DNA of 64,000 bases from Petunia secreta (lineage: Eukaryota; Streptophyta; Magnoliopsida; Solanales; Solanaceae), in contig JARKIP010000049.1 in assembly GCA_029990175.1 (NCBI GenBank), positions 8,782,001-8,846,000 on the forward strand. The letters are read 5' to 3'. A program made the translations under genes and the position numbers. Position 1 is the first letter of the stretch; the number at the start of each line of letters is the position of its first letter. This document shows positions 46,284 through 57,455 of this stretch, piece after piece. Below the pieces are notes generated by a model. It was not told where the DNA came from. It made no database searches and worked only from the letters and a program-made list of their open reading frames with translations.

Positions 46284-46718
46284 CTCATTCCGTCCCACAT
46301 TGTTTGTCATATTTTTCTTATAAGTTCGTCCCAAAAAGATAGTCATACTTCTAATTTTAGAAACAAATCAACTCCAAATTTATATTTTGACTCAATTATA
46401 GCCACACAAATATTCATGGGTTATTTTAGACGACACAAGTTGACTAGCAGGTTTATATTTTATAATAATATAAAAATATGTTTATATACTCATTTTGTCC
46501 CACATTGTTTGTCATATTTTTCTTATAAGTTCATCCCAAAAAGATAGTCATACTTCTAATTTTATAAACAAATCAACTCCAAACTTATATTTTGACTCAA
46601 TTATAGCCACACAAATATTCATGATTTATTTTAGATGACACAAGTTTCAAAAGTTTTTATTTTTTAATTAAATTTTGGGCTCACTCAAACTATGGCAAAT
46701 AAAATGGAATGGAAGAAG
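46284..46718. mobile_element. Stowaway-type (Tc1/mariner) MITE with partial tandem duplication
   Basis: The left end CTCATTCCGTCCCACATTGT and the right end on the minus strand (CTTCTTCCATTCCATTTTAT) are imperfect inverted repeats, each next to a TA (46282-46283 and 46719-46720). A 205-bp segment covering 41 bp of left flank plus the first 164 bp of the element is duplicated in tandem (46243-46447 and 46448-46652), so the left terminus appears twice (46284 and 46489). Confidence 0.7.
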
Positions 46719-46774
46719 TAATATTTAGGAATTAGGAGTCTAGTGGTGTTCAGGTGATGTAATTGTTCCATTAT

Positions 46775-46783
46775 TTATTTTAT
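46775..46783. repeat. Left target-site duplication TTATTTTAT of the 4.2-kb MULE
   Basis: Nine bases identical to 50957-50965. Confidence 0.75.
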
Positions 46784-47687
46784 GGATTTTTTACACATAT
46801 ATATAAAACATACCCCCTATATTACAAAAAGATAGCAATATTTCTCAAATTACAAAACATAGCATTATTTTTCTTAACATATTTCACATTTTCCTAAATC
46901 AAATCCATTCAACCAAATCTCATAAAAATAATATTCTCAACCACACATCTCTATCTTTGGCCAGCTTACCATATAGTGCAAAAACTTTACCAGATCGAGA
47001 CGAAATAGTGGATTGATAACACTTAGAAGCAGAAGATAAACGAGCTTCACTATCCATACTTCTCCTGTTTTTACTTTGAATTCTCAACAAATAAAATTAC
47101 TTTCCAAAACCAACGGTTTCGATTGCATCAGTGTATCAATTTGACGGTGCGATGGATCAAGATACCGATGATGATTGACGAGATGGCGAGGCCTTAGCAG
47201 GTGAAAATGAAAAATCTACCGAAAAGGAAGATGAGTGTTGTCTTCCCCACATTATTTATATTTGTTCCTTAATTTAATTAGGGACAGTTTTTTGTTTTTT
47301 GTTTTTTTTGTTTTGGTTTTTTTGCCCCAATAATTATAAACTTGTTATTCTTCTTTCCGGAGCTCCGATTGGAGATGGCTTGGCGCGTGAAGTTGACGGA
47401 GATGGTGACGGAGGTCGCCGTGGAGCAGGCGATTTGGATTTCAGTGAAACCTTGAGAGGATGAAAGCCAGCTTTGAGATCAAGTGCAACATGTTCGCGAT
47501 CTTTAGCTTCTATTATTGAAGGATCTGATTCACTGTTTTTGTTATCAAAATCACTCTTCTCTACTGTTGTTGCTGGTGTCACTTCTATTTTTTTCGGTGA
47601 AATGAAGATAATTGTATACATTTTGGTGTTCCCTGGTTCAAAATGAATCAGGTCGAACCGAATGCACCGGGTCGGGTGATATGCAAG

Positions 47688-47864
47688 CAGAGGCGAAGTC
47701 AGGTTTTAACGTTTGGGGGTTCGAATTCTAATCCATTTAGGCTTGGGGGTTCTAAATTAATAATTTAGATAATTTAAATAAATTTTTTCAAGATGAATAT
47801 AAAGTATGGACCAAAGCTACGGGGTTCGGCCGAACCCCTGCAATCAATGCTAGCTCCGCCCCTG
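47688..47864. mobile_element. Small hAT-type MITE, 177 bp
   Basis: The ends CAGAGGCGAAGTCAGG and, on the other strand, CAGGGGCGGAGCTAGC are inverted repeats of the common plant hAT type. The flanks TATGCAAG (47680-47687) and TATGAAAG (47865-47872) make an 8-bp duplication with one mismatch. Confidence 0.78.
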
Positions 47865-47980
47865 TATGAAAGGATAGGCTATTTTAATATTTGTATACAA
47901 AAATAATCTCAATTTTGAAATTTTGCTGGTATAGTTATCACTTATGTTTTCATTTTGAAACGGCTATAAACAATGTGAAA

Positions 47981-49324
47981 TGTTGCTCCCAAACGCACAC
48001 GCAAGTATACGTGGTCGACAAGTAATAAAGTGATAAGATGAGTATCGTTCCCACGAGGACTATGCAGACTGAGTTCTAGCAAACAATTTATTTAAACTAT
48101 TCAGGGATCTTTTTCCAATATTGAGGATTTTGTTAACTAAAGAACAGTAATTAAATGGTAGAAGTGAATTCAAACAATGGAGCAAGACTTGGTTGTTATC
48201 AGTAATAAGGAGACGATCCAGGGTCAGAGTTACGAACAATCCAGTTAAGTTTTCCAATTGATTCCACTTTTTAAATCCCGGGTTACTAACTAACAGATTA
48301 AATGTACCCGTGAAAACCTTTCAGTTCTTCACGGTCTATGCAGGCTACTCCAATCCCTATATGTCTATGGGTTGAATCACGTGCACGCATTAACGAATTC
48401 TGTAATGAGTTAAACTAGGCGAGCAAGTATATGTCTATCCTACTCACAAATTGGTTCCCCGATGCCCGGGTTCACAAACTAGTCCTATTCTTTCTTATTA
48501 CGTAATTAAATTCCCTCTTTCGAGTTCAATCTAAAAACCATAGATAATGCGTAATAATTGGGCCCTGACAATTACACAAGTGAAATCAAGAAAGAATAAG
48601 CAACCCGTTATGGGATTCAATTAATGTAAATCAATCTTCGAACATCAACCTTCATGTAATACTCTAACTCTAGAACTAGAGATTTAGCTACGCATACTCA
48701 TAATAACAACACTAGGAATTGATGTAATAATGAAATAATGATGTAATAGATTAATGGAAGGAAGAAAAACCCTTGTTCTGATGTTATGAGCTCTCCAATT
48801 TGCTCCAAGGTCTGAACTCCTATGAAAAACTAAGTAAAAGAGTATTTATAGAGTTTACAAACACCTAGTAATAAGTTAGACCCAATCCTAGACGAAATAG
48901 GAAGTCAAAATTCGCTCCAGGGGCGCCATAACGGGCGCCCCGCGCCCCCGATCGCGCAACACTAGGCAGAAGACGTCGAAAGTCTCACGCTTTTGGGCTG
49001 CGTCGCACAAGAAAACGCGCAGGGACACTGGGCGCGGTGGGGCCCGCGGGGCATGCCCTACAGCGCCAGGCCAATTTTCGTGTTTTCTCGCTCCTTTGCT
49101 CGCTCGTGTCGTGCCTTCGTGTGCTCGATCCAATCCTCAATCAAAATCCAATCTTTTCTTGCTCAATCATGCTCTTAAAAGCTCCAATTACACTTCATAA
49201 CAACCTACATACACACGACATAAAATCAGTGTAAAACCACAGTCACAAGCTATAAAACGAGCGAATAAGGTACTAAAACGTGAGGAAATATTAAGGAAAT
49301 ATAGGCATAAAATGCCAAACATCA
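47981..49324. mobile_element. Probable solo LTR, 1344 bp
   Basis: It begins TGTTGCTCCCAAACGCACAC, ends AATGCCAAACATCA (TG...CA), and is flanked by TGAAA on both sides (47976-47980 and 49325-49329). The opening motif (CGCAAGTATACGTGG...ATCGTTCCCACGAGGAC) is a common plant LTR-retrotransposon sequence. No coding region, primer site or second LTR is present, so it is read as a solo LTR left by recombination. It has a GC-rich patch at about 48910-49080. Confidence 0.72.
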
Positions 49325-49329
49325 TGAAA

Positions 49330-50690
49330 CAACGCTAAAACAGTCTAGAAACAGCTAGATACAATATAGAAACAGTCTAGAAACAATTAGATTCAATGCA
49401 GAAACGGTTAGAAACGTCGCCGAAACAGTGCAGATACAGTGAGATACAATTAGATACGAAGCAGAAATAGTGCAGATAAACTGAGATATAAAGCTGAAAC
49501 ATTCTGAAACAACTAGTGCAAAAGTCTGAAAGAAAATGTAAAAAATAATGTGAAACAACGCAAAAAGGGTGAAATAATTTAGAAACAGTTAGAAACAACG
49601 CATAAATAAGATAAAACAATACTGAAACAGTCTAGAAACAGCTTGATATAGTGTAGAAATAGTTAGATACGGTGCAAAATAATGCAGATACAGTGAAATA
49701 AGGTAAGATACAGCGATATACGAGGTGGTTGGTAGTTGAGATACAACGAGGTACGAGGTGGTTGGTAGGCAAGATACAGTGAGATACGAAGTGGTTGGTA
49801 GTTGAGATACAACGAGATATAATGTAGTTGGTAGTCGAGAAATATCGAGATACAGCGAAATACGAGGTGGTTGGTAGGCGAGATACAGTAAGATACGAGG
49901 TGGTTGGTAGTTGAGATACAGTGAGATACAACGAGATACAATGTGGTTGGTAGTTGAGAAACATCGAGATACAGTGAGATACGATGAGATACGATATGGT
50001 TGGTAGGCGAGATACGGTTCGATACGAGGTGGTTGGTAGTTGAGATACAATGAGATACGATGTGGTTGTTAGGCGAGATACGGTTAGAATATACGAGGTG
50101 GTTGGTAGTTGAGTTACAATGAGATACAATGTGGTTGGTAGGTGAGATACGGTTAGATACGAGGTGGTTAGTAGTTGAGATATATTGAGATACGATGTGG
50201 TTGGTAGTTGAGATACGATGTGGTTAGTAAGCGAGATATGGTTAGATACGAGGTGGTTGGTAGTTGAGATACAATGAGTACGATGTGGTTGGTAGGCGAG
50301 ATACGGTTAGAATATACGAGGTGGTTGGTAGTTGAGATACAATGAGATACAATGTGGTTGGTAGGTGAGATACGGTTAGATACGAGGTGGTTAGTAGTTA
50401 AGATATATTGAGATATGATGTGGTTGGTAGTTGAGATACGATGTGGTTGGGAGGCGAGATACGGTTAGATACGAGGTGGTTGGTAGTTGAGATACAATGA
50501 GATACGATGTGGTTGGTAGGCGAGATACGGTTAGATATGAGGTGGTTAGTAGTTGAGATACAGTGAGATACAACGAGATACGATGTTGTTGAGATACGAT
50601 GTGGTTGGTAGACGAGATACAGTTAGATACGATGTGGTTGGTAGTTGAGATACAGTGAGATATAACGAGATACAATGAGGATGAGATGAG
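49330..50690. repeat. Minisatellite: degenerate 10-11 bp units grading into alternating 33-bp units
   Basis: From 49330 to about 49700 short units of the type TAGAAACAGT or TAGATACAGT repeat irregularly. From about 49700 to 50690 the array is built of 33-bp units sharing GGTTGGTAG. Two variants alternate, one with GATACGAGGTGG...AGTTGAGATACAATGA and one with GATACGATGTGG...AGGCGAGATACGGTTA, giving a 66-bp period. Because 33 is divisible by 3 all frames stay open on the minus strand, which explains the long repetitive open frames there. They are not genes. Confidence 0.9.
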
Positions 50691-50966
50691 GAAAAGTGAA
50701 ATTAGGAAAAATGAGAGGAGCAAAAGTGAAATTAGGGGAAATGGTGGGAAGTAAAGTGAAATAGGGGAAAATGGGAGGAGCAAAAGTGATAGTGGGGGGG
50801 AAATATGAGGAAGAATGTAAGGGTTTGCTATGTTATGGAAAAATATTGCTATGTTTGTAATTAACTTGTGTTTTCCTCTATATAGGGTTATTTTGCTAAA
50901 ATATTGCTATATTTGGTAATTAAGTTCTAAATATTGTAATTTTATGTAAAAATTTCTTATTTTATA

Positions 50967-51901
50967 GGGAGAATTACACATATTATTCTAATACCAAATT
51001 TACAAAAAATACCAATATACAATTTTACAGAACATACCAATATTTTTTTACAAATCATATACAACTTCCATTAAAACCATACAAATGAAGGTTTTAAACC
51101 CTCCCACACCCACTGCTCCCAGCCACAGGGTTGCCGCCGGTGGCCAGTCGCTGGCCGCTGGTGGTAGGTAGCCGGTTTTTTTTTTAAATCTAAAAAAACA
51201 TATAAAAAGGTATAAAACATACAAATTACACATTCATACAAGATATACACTTATACAAAATAGAATATACAAAATATACACTTCAATACACCCCAAACAT
51301 ACAAAGACATAAAAATAAATTTGTGGATATACTAAAAACTTATTCACATATCTACAAAAATATACAATATACAAAACCACAATTTGTCAAACATACACTT
51401 GAAAATATAAAAATACACAAATATACAAAGATATTCAAAAAAAATTTAATGTATTGATGCGTCAAAAACATACACATACACATAATACAAACCTTATACA
51501 CATTTATACAAATAAAAATACACATACAAAACCAAAAAAAAAAAAAAAAAAAAGATGGAGGGGCAGATCGGAGGTAGAAGCTCCGGCATCAGAGCAAAAA
51601 ATCAGGTCCTCCAGTGACGGAGCAGTGGCAGCAGCCGTCGTGAGAATAGCAGTAGCGATGGAGGTGGTTGCCGGCGAGGGGGAGGGGGACGACGAGGTGG
51701 GCGGGTGGATAGGTGGAGGAGGGAAGAGAAAGAGAGAGAAAGAGGGAGAAGAAATTAGGGTTTTGAGTTTGGGGGAGTGGGAAATGAAAATGGTATGTTT
51801 TGTAAACATGTAGAAAGTATTGTTATATATGGTAAATATTTAAAAATATTGGTATATTATGTAATTAAGCTATTAGGGTAGTCATATGGTGTAAATTTTT
51901 C
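50967..51901. mobile_element. MULE-like element, 935 bp, inserted beside the 4.2-kb MULE
   Basis: An exact 9-bp TATTTTATA flanks it (50958-50966 and 51902-51910). The left end GGGAGAATTACACATATTAT and the right end on the minus strand (GAAAAATTTACACCATATGA) are inverted repeats sharing blocks such as ATACCAATAT and ACATACCA. The centre is GC-rich (about 51100-51180 and 51590-51720), unlike its surroundings. The 119-codon frame inside it is mostly low-complexity lysine and glycine and is not called. Confidence 0.78.
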
Positions 51902-52120
51902 TATTTTATACCTAATGCCTATGCGCAATCTCTGTTGGAAGCAAAATGGCATTATCTGTTTTGATTTCATTGCTAGTGATAGCGTCTGTTTTGGGCCTAG
52001 GCCCACACAGCTTTTAAAACGATCACTAAAGTCTAAGTCATGTGTACTTATATACACAACATCTTTTATGTGTTATGTCGATATGATATACTTAATCCTT
52101 GGCTTAGGTTTCACATAAGT

Positions 52121-53295
52121 ATCTTGCATGAGGAAAGGCTCAACAAATCCTGCGCCACGTAAATGTTTCCCTTCATGATGGTGGTGAGCTTTTACTCACA
52201 GGCACTAATGGCTCTGGTAAATCCACATTTTTGCGCATGTTAGCTGGTTTCTCGAAACCATCAGCTGGTGAAATATTCTGGAACAGTCATGATATCACTG
52301 ATTCAGGTGTCTTTCAACAGTACAAACTTCAGCTCAAGTAGCTCTCTCTTGAGGACGCTATCAAGGAGAAGTTCAGAGTCCTTGACAATGTTCAATGGTT
52401 CGAAGTTCGTGAGGGCAAGCAAGGGGGTCTCTGCCAGCTTTGGAGCTTATGAGGCTTGGAAGGTTATAAAAGATAAAGCAAGAATGCTTTCTATGGGTAA
52501 GAAAAGAGTACAGCTGACCAGATTATTGGTGATTGATCGGCCAATTTGGTTGCTAGATGAACCTTCAGTAGCATTGGATGACGAAGGTGTGAAATTCCCC
52601 GAGTATATTATTGCGAGCACAGGAAAAGGGTGGGATTGTCATTGTCGCCACCCATCTGCCAATTGAGATTGAGGATGTAATGTTTTTAAGGTTGCCACCA
52701 AGGTTCCCAAGAGGATGACTTTGGTAGGCATGCTTGATCGAGGTGGCCTGGACTGATCTTTAAGAAGATAAGAGTCCTAGTTTAAAGAGAATTTAGTGTG
52801 CAATGAATTCAACGGGAACAAGCAATTAGAGGAAAACACTAGTGTGTGATGTGCCAAGTTTTCTTACAGTGGCATCAACATCTGCATCTTTATGTCATGC
52901 TTTGATGGTTGCAAGACTTGCTGGTATCATTTGTTTATTTAAGTCTTTTCTAGGATTAACTTCTATAGTTTTTTTTTTTTTTTTTTTTTTGGGTTTTTTT
53001 TTGAAAAATTCTAAGTTCTTCCGCACTTTGCACTTCAATTTGCCTCTAGAAATGTGTGGAAAGCACCTTGCATCAGATATAGTGCTCTCTTATTCATCAT
53101 GTCAAGTAGCGAAATTGCTTGTATGCTAGTTTAAACCAGAGAATTAACACGAGATGTTTGTGGGGTTCGTCTTTGTCTTGTCAGCAGATTCAGCATTGAT
53201 CGGGCTTTTCGTATAAGGTAAGGTTGCTGATGTTCGTAGTTTTGGATTATGAATCTTGACATACCTAAAGTTCTCAGAGGATTAACACGAGATGT
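52121..53295 (+). pseudogene. ABCI1 (CcmA-type ATPase) pseudogene, 5'-truncated, plus 3' flank
   Basis: The sequence matches 61386-62552 almost throughout, starting inside the coding region (TCTTGCATGAG, about codon 17 of the intact gene) and continuing far past the stop into the 3' flank. Because flanking DNA is included and there is no poly-A tail, this is a DNA-level duplicate and not a retrocopy. Lesions: a TAG at 52339-52341 where the intact gene has TGG, a one-base loss near 52425 (run of G), a small loss at about 52498 in the ABC signature region (GGTAAG for GGTCAAAGG), and another frameshift near 52612-52620. Walker A (GTNGSGKST) and Walker B (WLLDEPS) remain readable in pieces. A T-run (52970-52996) has expanded in the 3' flank. 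Confidence 0.93.
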
Positions 53296-53549
53296 GTAGA
53301 GCTAGGAGTATATTATTTTAAGTCCATTGATGTGATAAATGACGCATAATACGGTTAAGAACAGCAGCACATTAGAGAAGCTCTTCTCCAGTAGAGCTAG
53401 GAGCAACAATCAGCAAGAACTACTACATAGTACAACATGCTTCTAATTATTCATAACCATTGAGTATTGGTAATTGAAAATTGTTCACATCCTTAACTCA
53501 CCTTAATTAGTATCAGTCATTTCGAAATGTCATTGTGAGCTTGAGAAGA
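53296..53549. other. Spacer between ABCI1 pseudogene and TIR-NB-LRR gene
   Basis: It probably holds the 3' UTR of the minus-strand resistance gene. No polyadenylation signal was singled out. Confidence 0.4.
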
Positions 53550-56500
53550 TCATATATCTAACAAATCATTGCTTGAAGCATCCAACTCATTATCATACTT
53601 ATCATCACTTTCTGTCTCCGGTAAAAAGGTCTCAAACTCGCGATCATCATACAAACGAAACCTATATCTGTTCAGCTCAGGATCATCCTTATACATCAGA
53701 CGAAATCCAAACTTGTTCAGCTCAGGATCATCCTTATACAACAGATGAAATCCAAACTTGTCCACCTCTCCAGCCGAGGAGAAGTAAAGATGCCTATAGT
53801 AATTTGGTGTTCTTCCATTTGCCTTAGACGTATCCCATAAACTAGCAAAAGGTATGAATAGAAAATGCACTCTCTTTGTATGACCAAATCCTTCAACACA
53901 TAGATCACATTTATTATTGCAGAAAAATTCACTCTGCTTCTCTGGTATTAATTTAACACTGCTAATATGTGAGCTTCCGAAGTAACATATTCCAAATCCT
54001 AAGAAATTATCATGTACATACCAATATTTAGGCAATTTGACCATTGCACTATTAACAATTGTGCTCTTACGGTGGAACCAAATTGGGATCTTCGTACCAG
54101 GATACACCAAAGTAAACACTCTCTTCGACAAGGCATCTGAGGCAGAGAAGGCATCCTGCAGGGAGAACATACACTGCAACAGGGTCTCTGCAATTTCATC
54201 ATGCTCAACATCACATTCTGATGTGAATACCACGACTCGTAATTTCTTGTACTTGGTTGTTAAATATTGAATGCTTCTCAGAGCCAAATGATGATCTGCA
54301 CGTATTGTATCTATATTTGGTGGAAGTTCTGGCAGCTCTTTAAGCCACTCGCAATCTTCTAAGTCCAAGAGTTGAAGAGCAGAAAGGTGGGCTATGCTTT
54401 GAGGCAAATGATCAAAGTTATTTCCCCTGAGATACAAATGTTTCAAAGTGGATAAGCATCCAATGTCTTCAGGTAGCCCTCCATCTATTAAATTACAGTA
54501 ATTGAGATCCAAAATTTTCAATGATCGTAACCCTTCATTCACCCGAGGGAACACGAAATGAGCTGTAGCTTGGCCTCCTGATTTTTCCTTTGCAAAACTC
54601 AAGACTTCAAGTAGGTTTAAGCGAACGATGGTAGATGGAGGTCGTGAAATTCGAGTATATTTGGCATCAAGCTGATATAAGTTTTCTAAATACCCTATCT
54701 CTTTCGGCAAACCTTCAAGTTTATTGCAACCACTCACATCTAGCGTTGCCAAGCTTTTCAACCTACATAAGCTGTTTGGGAGAGTGAGAATATTTTTTAA
54801 ACCGCTCAAATATAGATGGAAAACATGAGTTTGGTATTCAAAAATAGATGATGGTAGTTCCCTGATCCCACAGTCTCGCATGTCAATCTTTAACTTCAAT
54901 TTCATGCTTCCAAGGAATTCTGGAAATTTCTCTAAACTAGAGCACTCCTCCAGGCCTAGATATTCGAGAGATTCAACGTTAACACATGGAAACCTCTCAA
55001 GGCTTTCACAACCAGAAAGGTCTAACCAAATGAGTTTTGCAGAATATCTCAGGGAATGATGAACCTCTTCAAGACCTCTACAATATGACAGAACCAGACG
55101 CTCCAGTTTTGGCATGCCCGTGAAATCTGGTGTTTGCTTCAGTCTTCCAGAGCCGTGGAGATCTATTCTTGTTAGATACATCAAATGCTGTTCAGAACAC
55201 GGGACGAAATTTTAGACAAGAGGAACAGCCAGGACAAAGAATTAGTATCATATAATGATACAAATATGGTGCTCTCTAGAATCAATAAAGTAGAGTTCAA
55301 CCATATACTACCTTTATTCCGGTCCATAACTGATGCAGTGAACTGCACTGGAGTTCAAGATGAACAAGCCTCTTGGGTTCAAAATTTGCTGGTAATGACT
55401 CTGAAGGATAATAAGGCCAAACAAACCAACGCAAGTTGTTGGATAGGTACTCAATGGACCCATCATGGCAACTCATAACACAACCCTTCAAATTTTTTAT
55501 GCTTAATATTCGAAGCCTGTTCATATTTTTCAGGGCGTTTCTGTTAAACTGTAGGTTTGGTTGATCGCGAATACAAATTGCTTCCACTGCCCTGGTTCCC
55601 TGGTTAACATGATTGTTCTTTATTAGACTACAGAATAAAGAGTATAATTACAATTGCAGTACAAAAAAAAATTCCTTTACAAATAAGAAATCTTGAAAAA
55701 TTAGTTTTTTCACTTACTTACCGCATTGTTAATCATTACTTCTTCGAAATCTTCACTGAACCATAGTCTGCTACGTTCTCCCGGATCTTTTTGCATCTTG
55801 ACAATATATTTACCCATATCTTGTATTAAGTCGTGCATTTCAATTACATTTCCAGAGATGAATACAAGGGATTTTTCAATTAGGACTCTCAATCCAATAT
55901 TAGCTTCAAAATTACAGCTCTCAAGGATCCGTATGGCATCATCTTTATTTACTCCGCGGAAGAAGCATGCTACATCTAGAAACATTTCTTGTTGTACGCG
56001 CTCCAATCCATCATAACTAATTTTGAGTTTTTCAACAATTTCTGAATTGGAGTTACTCTTCATTTGCTCTATAGCGCTTTCCCATTCAGCTATATCTCTG
56101 TTCCACAAAAAAGAACCCCAGACTTTTAGGGCTAGAGGAAGGCCTTTAGCATGATTTATTACCTCCCATGAGAGCTTCTCAAAACGCTCACCAGGAACTT
56201 CGTTTTTGAAAGCATACTGATTGAACAACTGAATAGCTTCACGATCGTGTAGTGCAATCACTTTGTATACTGCATCATCCTTCCCTATCAAATGGCTATC
56301 TCTAGTTGTTACAACAACTCTACTACCATTGCCAAACCAACCAGGATCACCTGCTAGGTAATTTAAATGGTCCCTATGGTCTATATCATCAAGGACAATT
56401 AGAACTTTCATAAGACAAAGCCTTCTTATAATCATGAGCTTTCCATCCTCCTTATTATTCACGTGATCAGCTTTTTTCCTTAGCAGTTCAGAAAGAAGGG

Positions 56501-57455
56501 TATTTTGCAAAGAATGCAGTTGATGTCTTTTTTCATTTTCTTTAACATCTGCAAGGAAACAAGCAGCTTCAAATTGATCAGAGAGAGCATAAAAGATGGC
56601 TCTTGCTATTGTTGTCTTACCGACTCCCCCCATGCCCCACATCCCCACTATCCGAACATCATCGACCTTCATCTTTAGGAGGGACTTTACGTTCTCCAAA
56701 TGAGAATTTATTCCCACGATTTCTTGCAAAGAATATAGAGAAGTCTTGCATAATTTGGAAGAAATTTGATCAACAATCTGCTGAATATACTCTGATTCAA
56801 TCCTAGAAAAATAAAAAGATTGCTGATAAGGATAACAAAATCAAGAATTAAAAAGTACTTTATACAGTTGGAGTGCATAAATATGCAAAGGAGACATATA
56901 TATTCGAATTGGAAAGTCTCCTGAATAGCTTGGTTCAAATAGTAGTGAATTGTTCTCCTATTTAACTCACCCGTCCTGGATATCACAACCTTTTAGATTG
57001 GCTGCAGCAGCTAGAGCAGTCCTCCAACTTCGCACCTTGTGCATTCCAGCAACATCATCCTTGTACTTCAATTCATGTTTGGCAAAGGCTATAGCAAAGC
57101 TCTCTCGTTGGTATCGAATTTCTAATGGAGCCGCATCATAAAAGATTGGTATGACTGTTTGTCCATATTCTTCCTTGCATTGCATGATCTTCACTAGTTC
57201 ATCCAAGCACCAACTCGATGAAGCATAATTCCTTGAGAAAATAATGACGGCAACTTGAGACTCTTCAATTGCTTTACAGATTTCTTCCGAGATCGATGAC
57301 CCTTCTTCTAATATTTTATCATCTTTAAAGGTTTTTATTCCCCTATTTCTCAAACTTTCAAACAAATGACCTGTAAATGTTTTGCGAGTATCTTCACCTC
57401 TAAAACTTAGAAAAACGTCGTAGAACCAACGAGGGCCGGGTAACAAAGATGCCAT
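53550..57455 (-). CDS. TIR-NB-LRR intracellular immune receptor, N-like (four exons)
   Basis: Exons on the minus strand are 57455-56971, 56802-55722, 55599-55312 and 55187-53550. All introns are GT-AG and the phases agree, giving 1163 residues, close to the tobacco N protein. TIR: residues about 11-145 (YDVFLSFRGEDTRKTF; SSWCLDEL holds the conserved glutamate of TIR NADases). NB-ARC: P-loop GMGGVGKTT near 219, kinase-2 LIVLDDID, GSRVVVTTRD, GLPLALKVWGS, and MHD near 484 (EMHDLIQDM). LRRs run from about 523 to 900 (TPDFTGMPKLERLVLS, FPCVNVESLEYLGL). A post-LRR C-JID domain starts near 980 (IPIWFHRKS). All key motifs are intact, so the gene may be functional. By family it detects a pathogen effector and signals through TIR NADase activity and EDS1; the specificity cannot be read. 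The C-terminus has an in-frame triplicated stretch at about 1092-1135. Confidence 0.93.
53643..53770 (-). repeat. Intragenic 45-bp tandem repeat in the C-terminus of the TIR-NB-LRR gene
   Basis: Two near-perfect 15-codon units (KFGFHLLYKDDPELN and KFGFRLMYKDDPELN) and a third, diverged and shorter one (RYRFRLYDD). The frame is kept. Confidence 0.85.

Larger units (their letters stand above)
46784..50956. mobile_element. MULE-like element, 4.2 kb, carrying nested elements and a minisatellite
   Basis: The left end GGATTTTTTACACATATATA and the right end on the minus strand (GAAATTTTTACATAAAATTA) begin inverted repeats traceable for roughly 100 bp (shared AGCAATATTT and ACATAGCA blocks). The exact 9-bp TTATTTTAT lies on both sides. 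No transposase is visible. Inside are unidentified DNA at 46900-47640, a small hAT element (47688-47864), a solo LTR (47981-49324) and a minisatellite (49330-50690). The 95-codon minus-strand frame at 47334-47621 ends proline- and serine-rich and is not identifiable; it could be captured host DNA, but nothing here proves it. Confidence 0.72.

Noticed and set aside
47334..47621. 95-codon minus-strand frame in the 4.2-kb MULE as a captured host exon
   Set aside because: It could be transduplicated DNA, but I recognise no host protein and see no splice signals, so it is not called as a gene.
49700..50690. CRISPR-like repeat-spacer array
   Set aside because: The whole unit is repetitive with no unique spacers, and the DNA is plant nuclear.
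49589..50783. Long minus-strand open frames (up to 165 codons) with a repeated SYLTVSxLPTT motif
   Set aside because: They arise from a minisatellite whose 33-bp period is divisible by three, so several frames are open at once; there is no gene context.
51454..51813. 119-codon plus-strand frame inside the 0.9-kb MULE-like element
   Set aside because: Low-complexity lysine and glycine/glutamate sequence starting in an A-rich run; no domain.
52268..52666. 132-codon plus-strand frame over the ABCI1 pseudogene
   Set aside because: A shifted frame that enters the ABCI1 frame only after a frameshift; it is a by-product of the pseudogene lesions.
52121..52760. ABCI1 second copy as a retrotransposed mRNA copy
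   Set aside because: The similarity continues for over 500 bp past the stop into the 3' flank, and there is no poly-A tail or flanking duplication.
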